Assembly (NCBI GenBank): GCA_937949525.1
Contig: CALEDT010000010.1
Location: 1 to 64,000 of the forward strand
Direction: 5' to 3'
Length of the DNA: 64,000 nt
Source of the DNA: an uncultured Burkholderiales bacterium
GTDB taxonomy: Bacteria; Pseudomonadota; Gammaproteobacteria; Burkholderiales; Thiobacillaceae
Shown: in pieces, positions 42,319 to 51,215 of the stretch
Layout of the letters: every line of letters begins with the position of its first letter
Numbering within the stretch: position 1 is the first letter of the stretch
Made by a program: the position numbers and the translations under genes
Notes under the pieces: model-generated
What the model was told of the DNA's origin: nothing
Database searches by the model: none
What the model saw: only the letters and a program-made list of their open reading frames with translations

Positions 42319-43634
42319 GATGCCGGTGGCTCGGCGGCTCGGCGCGGCGGCAGCAGCAGGGCACAAACCGGTTCGCGCTGCCGGCGCGGTGGACGCGCGG
42401 TGCCGACGACGGTAGCCGACGCAGTCGCCTGCACCGCGACCGGGCCGGGCGGCGGCGCGATCTGCGGCAGCGGCGTCGGCGTGAGCGGCCGGTTGATGAA
42501 GCGCTCGATGGCGCCGAGCAGTCGTTCCTCGTCCGGGGCGACCAGCGATACCGCCAGGCCGGAAGCCCCGGCGCGACCGGTCCGGCCGATGCGATGCACG
42601 TAATCCTCGGGGGAGTAAGGCAGTTCGAAGTTGACCACACAGGGCAGTTCGGCGATGTCGATACCGCGCGCGGCGATGTCGGTGGCCACCAGTAGGCGCA
42701 CCTTGCCTTGCTTGAAGCCGTCGAGCGCGGCCAGACGCTCCAGTTGCGCCTTGTCGCCATGAATGGTGGCGGCCTGGATGCCGCGTTTCAGCAAGCGCCG
42801 GCCGAGCTTGTCGGCGGCAAGCTTGGTGCGCGTGAACACCAGCGCCTGGGTGATCTCGCGGGCTTCGACCACGCGCACCAGGGCATCGAGCTTGTCGTCC
42901 TCACGCACCTTGTGCACCACCTGCTCCACCGTTTCCGCAGCGGTATTGCGCCGCGCCACCTCGACCTTGAGCGGGTTGTGCAGGAAACTGCGCGCCAGCC
43001 CGACGATGGCATCGTCGAAAGTGGCGGAGAACAGCACGGTCTGGCGCTGCACCGGCAACAGATCGACGATGCGTTTCAGGTCGGGCAGGAAACCCATGTC
43101 GAGCATGCGGTCGGCCTCGTCCAACACCAGGAAGCGCACCTGCGACAGCAGCGCCGGGCGGCTGCCGGCATGGTCGAGCAGGCGGCCCGGCGTGGCCACC
43201 AGGATTTCCACGCCGTTGCGCAGATCCGCCTCCTGACCCTTCATGTCCATGCCGCCGAACACCACCGTGCTGCGCAACGGCAGATGGCGCTTGTAGGCCA
43301 TCACGCTGTCGTGCACCTGGATGGCCAGTTCGCGCGTCGGCGCCAGCACCAGTGCGCGCACCGGATGGCGCGCCGGAGAAGCGCTGGTATTGGCATCCGG
43401 AATCAGCTTCTGCAACAACGGCAGCGCGAAGGCAGCGGTCTTGCCGGTACCGGTCTGCGCTTGCGCCATCAGATCGCGTCCGGCCAGCATCAGCGGAATG
43501 GCCTGTTTCTGGATCGGCGTGGGCACCTTGTAATTGAGCGCATCGAGCGCGGCGAGCAGTCTCGCGTCCAGGCCGAGATCGGCGAAGGTGGTGGCGGCTT
43601 CCAGTGCCGCCGACGTGTCGGTGCCCGCGTCCAT
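42315..43634 (-). CDS. rhlE: DEAD-box RNA helicase RhlE
   Basis: This ATP-dependent RNA helicase acts in ribosome assembly and mRNA turnover. It has 439 residues: Q-motif region TFADLGLDARLLAALDALNY, Walker A AQTGTGKT, DEAD in VLDEADRMLDMGF, SAT, and motif VI HRIGRTGRAG. The C-terminal tail is short and Pro/Arg-rich. It starts one base within the stop codon of the upstream MBL hydrolase gene. Confidence 0.92.
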   Translation of the reverse strand: MDAGTDTSAALEAATTFADLGLDARLLAALDALNYKVPTPIQKQAIPLMLAGRDLMAQAQTGTGKTAAFALPLLQKLIPDANTSASPARHPVRALVLAPTRELAIQVHDSVMAYKRHLPLRSTVVFGGMDMKGQEADLRNGVEILVATPGRLLDHAGSRPALLSQVRFLVLDEADRMLDMGFLPDLKRIVDLLPVQRQTVLFSATFDDAIVGLARSFLHNPLKVEVARRNTAAETVEQVVHKVREDDKLDALVRVVEAREITQALVFTRTKLAADKLGRRLLKRGIQAATIHGDKAQLERLAALDGFKQGKVRLLVATDIAARGIDIAELPCVVNFELPYSPEDYVHRIGRTGRAGASGLAVSLVAPDEERLLGAIERFINRPLTPTPLPQIAPPPGPVAVQATASATVVGTARPPRRQREPVCALLLPPRRAAEPPAS

Positions 43635-44398
43635 CAAAGTTCCCGCCAATCCAGTCCGCATTCCTGATCGGCGACGCCGATCCAGTCCCGCTCACAGCCC
43701 AGTCCGCCGGCCAGGGCATCCCGGGCCAAGTCCGGTGTGTTGTTTTCTTCCGACAGATGCGCCGCGACCACGTGCTTGAGCTGCGGACCGGCCACGCGCG
43801 CCAGCAGCGCGGCGGCAGCTTCGTTGTCGAGATGGCCGTAATGACCCAGGATGCGCCGCTTCAGCGCAGCGGGGTATCCGCCGGCGCGCAGGCGTTCGAC
43901 ATCATGGTTGCACTCCAGCGCCAGCGCATCGCAATGTTCCAGCATGGCGACCATGTGCGCGGTGACGTGGCCGGCATCGGTAAGCAGGCCGAAACGGTGC
44001 GCACCGTCGCTGAACACGAATTGCACCGGTTCGCGCGCGTCATGCGGTACCGGATAGGGCATCACGCACAGATCGCCGACGGCGAAATCGGCATGGTCGA
44101 AGATCACGCGCGAGGAATCCGGTGCCGCGCCCTGCGCTTCAAGCATGGTCAGACAGCCATGCGAGGCCCAGACCGGACAGCGCGCACGTGTCGCCAGCGC
44201 CGCCGCACCGCGCGCGTGGTCGCTGTGCTCGTGGGTGACCAGCACGGCATCGATCTGCTCCACCGTCACATCGAGCCGCGCCAGCCGGCGCTTCGCCTCG
44301 CGCGCGGCGAAGCCGCAGTCCACCAGCACGAGCGTGGCGCCGGCTTGGACCAGCCAGGCGTTGCCCTTGCTGCCACTGCCCAGACAAGCGAACCGCAT
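43634..44398 (-). CDS. YycJ/WalJ-like MBL-fold metallo-hydrolase
   Basis: This 254-residue cytoplasmic MBL protein starts MRFACLGSGSKGNAWLV, typical of the YycJ group of metallo-hydrolases. The zinc motif HEHSDH is near residue 60, GHYGHLDNEAAA near 190, and a late HLSEENNTP. Relatives have nuclease activity, but the substrate here is not known. Confidence 0.85.
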   Translation of the reverse strand: MRFACLGSGSKGNAWLVQAGATLVLVDCGFAAREAKRRLARLDVTVEQIDAVLVTHEHSDHARGAAALATRARCPVWASHGCLTMLEAQGAAPDSSRVIFDHADFAVGDLCVMPYPVPHDAREPVQFVFSDGAHRFGLLTDAGHVTAHMVAMLEHCDALALECNHDVERLRAGGYPAALKRRILGHYGHLDNEAAAALLARVAGPQLKHVVAAHLSEENNTPDLARDALAGGLGCERDWIGVADQECGLDWREL

Positions 44399-44425
44399 GC
44401 GCGCCGAAAATCCCGGCTCCCGGGT

Positions 44426-45550
44426 CTACTTCAGTTGCTCGAACAGCAACGTGGCGATGCGGTTGCCGGTCTCGTTGCTGGCCGGCGCACCGTCGTCTTC
44501 GTAAACGCCCAGAACCGTACCGGCATCGGCGCCCGACACCCGCACCTGGTAACGCCGCGCCATCGCCTTGGCGTCGCTGGAACGCCAGAACGCCAGGCGC
44601 CCCAGGACGCCCCGGTCCTGGCGCGTGTTGGCCTCGGGATCGGCGTAACGCACGTAGTACAAGCCACCCGCCCGATCGCGGTCCTCGACCACGAAACCGA
44701 TGCGATCCAACGCCAGGCCGACGCGCCGCCAGGCGCGATCGAACGCATCCGGCATGGTCACGCCAGGTGCGGCGTCCGGCCGCTTGACCAGCACCGCCTG
44801 CGGTGCGACGCGCTCGGCCACCAGCGTCTGCGCGCGCGCCTCCTCGACGCCGAAACGCACCATCAGCCGACGCAGCATCTCCGCCTCCAGCTCGGGATCG
44901 GCCGGGCGCGGCTGCCAGACGGTTCGGCCCCGTCCCTGGTCACCACCACCCTGGGTGCCCTCGAACACCTCGTACATGCCGCGGTGACTGATGTAAATCT
45001 CGGTACGACCACCCGCCCCCGATTCCAGTCGGGTACGGAACTTATCGCGTTCGGCGGTGGAATACAGACCATCGATCACCCGCCCCAGCAGGCTGCGCAG
45101 GCCATCCTGCGGAATCTTGGCGCGGTTTTCCGCCCAGTCGGTCTCCATCACGCCGGCATCCGGCAGTTCCAGCGTGACGATGAAGCCCAGTTCCTGCCAG
45201 AAGTCCTTGACCACTGGCCACACCTCCGCGGCCGGCAGATCGACGACCAGCCAGCGTTGCGTGCCGGCGCGTTCGATGGCGACCTTGTCGACGCTGGGCA
45301 GCAGCCCTGCCGCCGCACTGGTGCGCGGCTGGCCGGCGCGGTCGCGATCATAGGCGGAGAACGTGGCGCTGCCGCGGCCGGCCACGTCCGGCACGGCGAA
45401 GCGGCCGTCGCCGCGCGGCAGGATCAGGTCGGGCGGAACCTCCAGGCTGGGCAGCGAGCCGGCCGACTTGTAGTCGATCTTCTTGCCCTCCAACAAGGTA
45501 CAGCCCGACACGAGCAGGGCCAAAACGAGCACTGACGGGGTATGACGCAT
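44426..45550 (-). CDS. bamC: Outer-membrane assembly lipoprotein BamC
   Basis: BamC (NlpB) is a lipoprotein of the BAM machine that inserts beta-barrel proteins into the outer membrane. The 374 residues start MRHTPSVLVLALLVSGC; the lipobox LVSGC puts lipidation at C17. Next comes the unstructured BamD-binding segment DYKSAGSLPSLEVPPDL, then two helix-grip domains. The dapA-bamC order is the usual gammaproteobacterial one. The ATG at 45550 is chosen because it gives the signal peptide. Confidence 0.92.
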   Translation of the reverse strand: MRHTPSVLVLALLVSGCTLLEGKKIDYKSAGSLPSLEVPPDLILPRGDGRFAVPDVAGRGSATFSAYDRDRAGQPRTSAAAGLLPSVDKVAIERAGTQRWLVVDLPAAEVWPVVKDFWQELGFIVTLELPDAGVMETDWAENRAKIPQDGLRSLLGRVIDGLYSTAERDKFRTRLESGAGGRTEIYISHRGMYEVFEGTQGGGDQGRGRTVWQPRPADPELEAEMLRRLMVRFGVEEARAQTLVAERVAPQAVLVKRPDAAPGVTMPDAFDRAWRRVGLALDRIGFVVEDRDRAGGLYYVRYADPEANTRQDRGVLGRLAFWRSSDAKAMARRYQVRVSGADAGTVLGVYEDDGAPASNETGNRIATLLFEQLK

Positions 45551-45561
45551 GACGGTGGACC

Positions 45562-46437
45562 TCACAGGGAGCCTGCTTCCTTCAAGGCGACGCGCAGCGC
45601 GTCGTGGAATTGCGATGACAGGGTGGACAGCGGCGGGCGGATGCCCGCTTCGATGCGCCCCATGGCCGCCAGCGCCCACTTCACCGGAATCGGGTTGGCT
45701 TCCATGAACAGCTTCTGGTGCAGCCCGAGCAGGCGGAAATTCAGCTCGCGCGCGCGCGCCAGATCGCCGACCAGCGCTGCGGCGCACAGCTCGCGCATGG
45801 CCAGCGGCGCGACGTTGGCGGTGACCGAGATGACGCCGCGGGCGCCCAGCAGCATCAGTGCCAGCGCGCTCGCGTCGTCACCGCTGTACACGGCGAAATG
45901 GGCCGGCGCGTCCTTGATCAGCGCACTGCCCCGCTCGATGTTGCCGGTGGCGTCCTTGATGCCCACCACGCCCGGCACCTGCGCCAGACGCAACACCGTG
46001 TCGTTGGCGATGTCGCAGGCGGTACGTCCCGGCACGTTGTACAGAATCAAGGGCAAATCCACCGCCTCGGCGATGGCGCGGTAATGACGATACAGCCCTT
46101 CCTGCGTTGGCTTGTTGTAATAGGGCGCCACCGACAAACCCGCGGCGGCCCCGGCCGCCTTGGCACAACGGGTCAGCTCGATCGCCTCGGCGGTCGAGTT
46201 GGCACCGGTGCCGGCGATCACCGGCAGGCGGCCCGCCGCCTGTTCGACCGCGACGCGGATCAGTTCGCAATGCTCGGCCGTATCGACCGTCGGTGATTCG
46301 CCCGTGGTGCCCACCACCACGAGACCATGCGTGCCCTGCTCCACGTGCCAATCGATCAGGGCACGATAACGGGGCATGTCGAGCGCCCCGTCGGGGTGCA
46401 TCGGTGTGACGAGGGCGACCAAGCTGCCGGTGAACAT
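45562..46437 (-). CDS. dapA: 4-hydroxy-tetrahydrodipicolinate synthase
   Basis: DapA condenses pyruvate with aspartate semialdehyde in lysine and meso-diaminopimelate synthesis. It has 291 residues. The Schiff-base lysine K161 is in GIKDATGN, Y133 is in LYNVPGRTA, and T44/T45 are in GTTGES. It lies directly upstream of bamC, the conserved pairing. Confidence 0.96.
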   Translation of the reverse strand: MFTGSLVALVTPMHPDGALDMPRYRALIDWHVEQGTHGLVVVGTTGESPTVDTAEHCELIRVAVEQAAGRLPVIAGTGANSTAEAIELTRCAKAAGAAAGLSVAPYYNKPTQEGLYRHYRAIAEAVDLPLILYNVPGRTACDIANDTVLRLAQVPGVVGIKDATGNIERGSALIKDAPAHFAVYSGDDASALALMLLGARGVISVTANVAPLAMRELCAAALVGDLARARELNFRLLGLHQKLFMEANPIPVKWALAAMGRIEAGIRPPLSTLSSQFHDALRVALKEAGSL

Positions 46438-46534
46438 GATGGGCTTTTGCGTGTAAAGTCGTGATTCTAACGTGCAACACGGTGCAGCGTTACCACGTCA
46501 CCCTGATCCGGTGTGATCCGATCCGCCGATCCGC

Positions 46535-47320
46535 TCACCCGCCGCCGATCGCCCGTGTCGCCGCAACCCCGACCTCGATGGCGCGCAGCCATAGGCGTTC
46601 CACCTGGGCGGGAAGATAGGTCAGGGTCAGGTACAACACGAAGAAGCCTGCGCTCAACGACAGCGGGAAGCCCACCGCGAAGATATTCAACTGCGGTGCG
46701 GCGCGACTCATCATGCCGATGGTAAGGTTGGTGGCGAGCAGCGCCGCAGTCACCGGCAGCGCGATATGCAGGCCGCTGGCGAACACCGTGCCGCCCCACT
46801 GCGCCAGCGTGGCGAAGCCGCCGCCGGACAGCGTCGCCCCGACCGGGATGTCCTCGAACGAGTGCGCCAGCGCGCTGAGCATCACGTGGTGGCCGTTGAA
46901 CGCGAACAACAGCAACGCGGTGGTGAGCACCAGAAACTGCGCCATGACCGGCGTCTGGGCACCGTTGATGGGGTCGAACAGCGTGGCGAACGACAGGCCC
47001 ATCTGCAACGCCATGAACTGGCCGGCGTACTCCACCGCCGCGAACACCAGGCGCGCAGCGAAGCCCAGCGCGATACCCACGGCGATCTGCTGCAACAGGA
47101 TCAGCACACCATCCGCCGAAACCAGGCTTACCGGCGCCACCGGCGGCGCCAGCGGCGCGATCACCAGCGTCAGGGCGAAGGCCAGCGTCACGCGCGCGCC
47201 GGTCGGCACTGCCTTGTTGCCGAGCAGCGGATCGACCGACAGCCAGGCGAGGATACGCACGAACGGAAACAGGAACAGCGCCAGCAGCGCGTCCAGGTCG
47301 GTGGAGGACAGCGTCAGCAC
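46535..47320 (-). CDS. fliR: Flagellar export-gate protein FliR
   Basis: FliR is a membrane component of the flagellar type III export gate, with FliP and FliQ. It has 261 residues and about six helices (for example FALTLVIAPLAPPVAPVSL and MAQFLVLTTALLLFAFNGHHVMLSAL). It is the last of the fli genes here. flhB and flhA, which often follow, are absent; dapA comes next. Confidence 0.93.
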   Translation of the reverse strand: MLTLSSTDLDALLALFLFPFVRILAWLSVDPLLGNKAVPTGARVTLAFALTLVIAPLAPPVAPVSLVSADGVLILLQQIAVGIALGFAARLVFAAVEYAGQFMALQMGLSFATLFDPINGAQTPVMAQFLVLTTALLLFAFNGHHVMLSALAHSFEDIPVGATLSGGGFATLAQWGGTVFASGLHIALPVTAALLATNLTIGMMSRAAPQLNIFAVGFPLSLSAGFFVLYLTLTYLPAQVERLWLRAIEVGVAATRAIGGG

Positions 47321-47372
47321 GCCGGGCCACCCCTCATCGCCGCTGGCGTGCCGGTCCGCGAACCGGTGACAC

Positions 47373-47642
47373 TCATCCCACCAGCGACGGAATCGCCGCC
47401 AGCAGACGGGTGACGAACTCCACCAACAGTTGCAGCCCGTGCGGGCCGGTGATCACCAGCACCAGGAACATCACGAACAACTTGGGGATGAAGGTCAGGG
47501 TCATCTCGTTGATCTGGGTGGCAGCCTGGAAGATGGACACCACCAGACCGGCCAGCAGCGATGCGAGCAACAGCGGCCCGGCGGCGAACATGCCGACCTC
47601 CAATGCCTGGCGCACGATGGCGATGACGGTGTCGGGCGTCAT
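47373..47642 (-). CDS. fliQ: Flagellar export-gate protein FliQ
   Basis: FliQ is the 89-residue, two-helix export-gate subunit. The sequence MTPDTVIAIVRQALEVGMFAAGPLLLASL and VSIFQAATQINEMTLTFIPK matches the family. It overlaps fliP by 4 bp. Confidence 0.95.
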   Translation of the reverse strand: MTPDTVIAIVRQALEVGMFAAGPLLLASLLAGLVVSIFQAATQINEMTLTFIPKLFVMFLVLVITGPHGLQLLVEFVTRLLAAIPSLVG

Positions 47643-48382
47643 ATGTGGAAGGTCTGCACCAGCGAGGCGATCAGCAGGTTCCAGCCATCGGCCAGCACGA
47701 ACAGCATGATCTTGAACGGCAGCGACACCAGCACCGGCGAGAGCATCATCATGCCCATGGACATCAGCACGCTGGCCACCACCATGTCGATGATCAGAAA
47801 CGGGATGAAGACGATGAAACCGATCTGGAACGCGGTCTTCAGTTCACTGATGACGTAAGCCGGGACCAACACCCTGAGCGGCGTCTGCTCCGGAGTTTCC
47901 AGCGGCGGCGAATTCGCCAGGCGCAGGAACAGGGCTAGGTCGGACTGGCGTGTCTGCTGCAACATGAAGTCCTTGAGCGGTCGTGAGCCGACCTCGGCCG
48001 CCTCGACCAGGCTCATGCGGTTCTCGGTATAGGGCTTCCAGGCGGTCTCGTGGATCTTTTCGAACACCGGCGCCATGATGAAAAAGGTCAGAAACAACGA
48101 CAGGCCGACGATGACCTGATTGGGCGGCGCGGTCATCGTGCCCATGGCCTGGCGCAGCAGCGACAGCACGATGACGATGCGTGTGAAGGCGGTCATCATC
48201 AGCAGCGCCGCCGGCAGGAAAGTCAGCGCCGTGAGCAGCAGCAGCGCTTCGATGCTGAACGTGTAGTTGGTGCTGCCGCCCGGGCCGGGTGTGCTGCTGA
48301 ACGCCGGAATGCCTTGCGCCAGGGCGACGTCGGCGCCGCTCGAGGCAGCCAGGGCGAACAGGAGGATGGCGGCGCGGCGCAT
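47639..48382 (-). CDS. fliP: Flagellar export-gate protein FliP
   Basis: FliP is the core export-gate subunit, 247 residues with a cleavable signal peptide (MRRAAILLFALAASSGADVALA). It has the family motifs FTRIVIVLSLLRQAMG, PPNQVIVGLSLFLTFF and SELKTAFQIGFIVFIPFLIIDMVV. The ATG at 48382 gives the signal peptide and normal length. The fliO-fliP gap is 127 bp. Confidence 0.95.
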   Translation of the reverse strand: MRRAAILLFALAASSGADVALAQGIPAFSSTPGPGGSTNYTFSIEALLLLTALTFLPAALLMMTAFTRIVIVLSLLRQAMGTMTAPPNQVIVGLSLFLTFFIMAPVFEKIHETAWKPYTENRMSLVEAAEVGSRPLKDFMLQQTRQSDLALFLRLANSPPLETPEQTPLRVLVPAYVISELKTAFQIGFIVFIPFLIIDMVVASVLMSMGMMMLSPVLVSLPFKIMLFVLADGWNLLIASLVQTFHI

Positions 48383-48509
48383 GCGGCGGCGAGGGAGGCA
48401 GGAAGGCGTCAGTTTAGCGCGAAACCCTCGCATCGACGCCGGCGGTGATCGCGGGCGGGAAGTCGCCGACAGGCATCCAGCCTGCGCGTTGCCGGGCGCC
48501 GCACCCCGC

Positions 48510-48965
48510 TCATGCACTCGGCCGGCGCACCAGCAGGGCTTTGAGCTTCGCGCCGAAATCGCTCGGCGTCTCGTGCGGGGTGTCGACGTGATCGGCCGGC
48601 CGCGGCAGGGTGTGCAACGTGCGCACCTGACCCGCACCGACGCCCAGCAGCAACCAGGTATCGGCCACTTCCACCACCACCAGGCGCTCGCGCGGGCCCA
48701 GCATCACGCCGCCGACCACCTTGACCGCACCATGCGCGCCGGTCTGGCCGGGCGAGAAGCGGCGCAGAAACCAGAAGAACACACCCAGCGCGGCGAACAC
48801 CGCGACCAGACCCAGCAGCCCCTGCAACAACCCGGTGCCGGGGCCGAGTTCCGGCGCCTCGCCCGCCGCGCGCAGCATCGGGGCATACAGGCAGGCCAGG
48901 CCGAGCAGGAGCGCGCCACGGTCGGAACGACCCGTGCGCGTCGACTGCGCCGAACCGGCGCCCAT
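48510..48965 (-). CDS. fliO: Flagellar export protein FliO
   Basis: FliO assists FliP assembly in the export gate. This 151-residue protein has a signal-like N-terminal hydrophobic segment (about 20-33), a second helix LLGLVAVFAALGVFFWFLRRF, and the cytoplasmic beta-rich FliO domain VKVVGGVMLGPRERLVVVEVADTWLLLGV. It starts 1 bp after the fliN stop. Confidence 0.88.
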   Translation of the reverse strand: MGAGSAQSTRTGRSDRGALLLGLACLYAPMLRAAGEAPELGPGTGLLQGLLGLVAVFAALGVFFWFLRRFSPGQTGAHGAVKVVGGVMLGPRERLVVVEVADTWLLLGVGAGQVRTLHTLPRPADHVDTPHETPSDFGAKLKALLVRRPSA

Positions 48966-48966
48966 G

Positions 48967-49461
48967 TCAGCGATTGAGCCGCCGCAATCGCTCGGCGGGA
49001 CTGATGATGTCGGTGAGGCGGATGCCGAACTTGTCATTGACCACCACCACCTCGCCCTGGGCGATCAGGCAACCGTTCACCAGCACGTCCATGGGCTGGC
49101 CGGCCAGACCGTCCAGTTCCACCACCGAACCCTGCGCCAGTTGCAGCAGGTTGCGGATGGCGATCTTGGTACGCCCCAGTTCCACCGTGAGCTGAACCGG
49201 GATGTCGAGTATCAGGTCGAGGTTGTTGGCCGCAGGCTGGACGTTGTCCGGCGCCAGGTTATGGAAGATCTGCGCCTTTCGCGGTTCGGCCGCGGCGCTC
49301 GCAGCATCGTCGGCCGCCTGCTGCTCGGCGAGCGCGGCCGCCCAGTCATCCGCGGCACCGCCATCACCGCCGCCGGCCGCGTCGGCGGCCTCCTGCTCGG
49401 CGAGCGCGGCCGCCCAGTCATCGGCGGTGATGTCGTCCTGCTTGTGCGCGTCCTCGCTCAT
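48967..49461 (-). CDS. fliN: Flagellar switch protein FliN with duplicated N-terminal repeat
   Basis: FliN forms the C-ring of the motor switch with FliM and FliG. The 164 residues carry the SpoA/FliN domain at about 80-160 (LILDIPVQLTVELGRTKIAIRNLLQLAQGS, LIAQGEVVVVNDKFGIRLTDI). The N-terminal region holds a near-perfect duplication of a 24-residue unit (DDWAAALAEQ-type). The start overlaps the fliM stop by 4 bp. Confidence 0.94.
   Translation of the reverse strand: MSEDAHKQDDITADDWAAALAEQEAADAAGGGDGGAADDWAAALAEQQAADDAASAAAEPRKAQIFHNLAPDNVQPAANNLDLILDIPVQLTVELGRTKIAIRNLLQLAQGSVVELDGLAGQPMDVLVNGCLIAQGEVVVVNDKFGIRLTDIISPAERLRRLNR
49321..49422 (-). repeat. 72-bp tandem duplication inside fliN
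   Basis: Bases 49321-49350 recur exactly at 49393-49422, a 72-bp (24-codon) period. The bases between the two are partly alike. It encodes two copies of the acidic motif ADDWAAALAEQ. It is in frame, so FliN is lengthened rather than broken. Confidence 0.85.
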
Positions 49462-50456
49462 CGCTTGCCCCCGACACAGCTGACACGCTCCTGGCCCTGC
49501 AGGATGCGCTCGACCTTGAGCGCGAGCTGGCCGTTCTTCTGCCCATAATGGCAGCGGAACAGCGGCACGCCGTCCACTTGGGCGATCACGGCCTCGGGCA
49601 GGTCCAGGGACAGCACGTCGCCGACCTTGAGGTGGAGTATCTGGCGCAGCGTCACCGGCGCCTGGCCCAGATTGGCCACCAGTTCCACTTCCGCGTCCTG
49701 CACCTGCAAGGTCATTTGCGACACCCAGCGTTCGTCCGCTTCGGCGCGATCGGCCTGCATCGTGCTGGTCAGCTGATCGCGTATCGGCTCGATCATACTG
49801 TACGGCATGCACACGTGGAAATCACCGCCGCCGGCGCCCAGTTCGATGTTGAACGTGCTGACCACGACCACCTCGGTGGGTGTGGCGATGTTGGCGAACT
49901 GGGTGTTCATCTCCGAACGCACGAACTCGAACTGCACCGGGTAGATCGTCTCCCACGCCTTGCGCATCTCGTCGAAGGTGACTTCCAGAATGCGCTTGAT
50001 GATGCGCTGCTCGGTGGGCGTGAAATCACGGCCCTCCACGCGCATGTGCTGGCGACCGTCACCGCCGAACAGATTGTCGACGATCAGGAACACCAGGTTG
50101 GGATCGAACACGAACAGGGCGGTGCCGCGCAACGGGTTCATATGCACCATGTTGAGGTTGGTGGGCACCACCAGGTTGCGCACGAACTCGCTGTACTTGA
50201 TGACCGTCACCGGTCCGACGGAGATCTCCGCGGTACGACGGATCAGGTTGAACAGACCGATGCGGAAATTGCGCGCGAAACGCTCGTTGATGATTTCCAG
50301 CGTGGGCATGCGCCCACGCACGATGCGCTCCTGCCGACCGATGTCGTAGGCGCGTATGCCGCCATCACCCTGCTCCTCGACGGTTTCCTCGGCCTCGCCG
50401 GTGACTCCGCGCAGCAGCGCGTCGACTTCTTCCTGGGAAAGGATGTCGTCGGCCAC
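49458..50456 (-). CDS. fliM: Flagellar switch protein FliM
   Basis: FliM binds CheY-P and sets rotation direction in the C-ring. It has 332 residues: the N-terminal CheY-binding peptide ILSQEEVDALLRGV, the middle CheC-like domain with GGDGRQHMRVEGRDFTPTEQRII, and the C-terminal SpoA domain QVQDAEVELVANLGQAPVTL. Length and motifs are complete. Confidence 0.96.
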   Translation of the reverse strand: MADDILSQEEVDALLRGVTGEAEETVEEQGDGGIRAYDIGRQERIVRGRMPTLEIINERFARNFRIGLFNLIRRTAEISVGPVTVIKYSEFVRNLVVPTNLNMVHMNPLRGTALFVFDPNLVFLIVDNLFGGDGRQHMRVEGRDFTPTEQRIIKRILEVTFDEMRKAWETIYPVQFEFVRSEMNTQFANIATPTEVVVVSTFNIELGAGGGDFHVCMPYSMIEPIRDQLTSTMQADRAEADERWVSQMTLQVQDAEVELVANLGQAPVTLRQILHLKVGDVLSLDLPEAVIAQVDGVPLFRCHYGQKNGQLALKVERILQGQERVSCVGGKR

Positions 50457-50514
50457 GGCCGTCCCATCGGCTCAGATCAACGGCATGCAGCGCGACGGCG
50501 GGCGGCCATGTCCG

Positions 50515-51009
50515 TCACTGGATGATGAACGAGCCGAACAGGACACGGCGCACGCCTTCATCCTCGTTCTTGGCGCCGAGCACGTCGTTCACCTGCTGCC
50601 GCAATTCCTCGGCCAGCCGATCCTTGCCATCCGCCTGCGTCAGATCGTCCATGGTCTTGCTCGACAGCAGCCGGATCACCGCGTCACGCACCTCCGGCAT
50701 GCGCTCCTTCACCCTGGCCTGCGCCTTGACGTCGGCCATGGCCAGTTGCAGCTCGGTTTGCAGATAGTGCTGGGGATCGGCGAGGTTGACCGTGAACACC
50801 GCCAGGGTCTCGTAGACCGGCGGCTTGCCCGTGTCTTTCTTGACTTCCGCGCTCTCGGCCTTGTCGTCGCCCTTGGGCATCAGCAGCAACGCGCCGACGC
50901 CGATCACCGCCAGCAGCAGCACGCCCACCACCGCCAAGATGATGATTTTCGGCTTGCCACCCTTCTTGGGCGCGGCCGCCTCGGCCGCTGCCGCTTCCTG
51001 CTTCGCCAT
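50515..51009 (-). CDS. fliL: Flagellar basal-body protein FliL
   Basis: FliL is a single-pass inner-membrane protein near the stators. It has 164 residues: a Lys/Ala-rich cytoplasmic start, one transmembrane helix IIILAVVGVLLLAVIGVGALLLM (about 19-41), then the periplasmic FliL domain ending RRVLFGSFIIQ. It heads the fliLMNOPQR series. The upstream gap to fliK (51010-51215) is AT-rich near the start codon and probably holds a promoter, though I cannot assign a sigma-factor class. Confidence 0.92.
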   Translation of the reverse strand: MAKQEAAAAEAAAPKKGGKPKIIILAVVGVLLLAVIGVGALLLMPKGDDKAESAEVKKDTGKPPVYETLAVFTVNLADPQHYLQTELQLAMADVKAQARVKERMPEVRDAVIRLLSSKTMDDLTQADGKDRLAEELRQQVNDVLGAKNEDEGVRRVLFGSFIIQ

Positions 51010-51215
51010 GACTCCCCCGGAGAAAAAACGCCATTGCGGAAAATATCACACAAAAACAGAAAGTTCTTGGGAAAACCTTATGTTCTTTATTACGTCATGC
51101 GCGGGAAATAGGCAAGCACGATGTGGGGACCATTGCTGGAGCTCCCGATCGGGGCCAGTCCGCCGCTTCCGTTCCGGCGCGGCGGTGGACACGGCGCGGC
51201 GACGCCGCGACCGCG

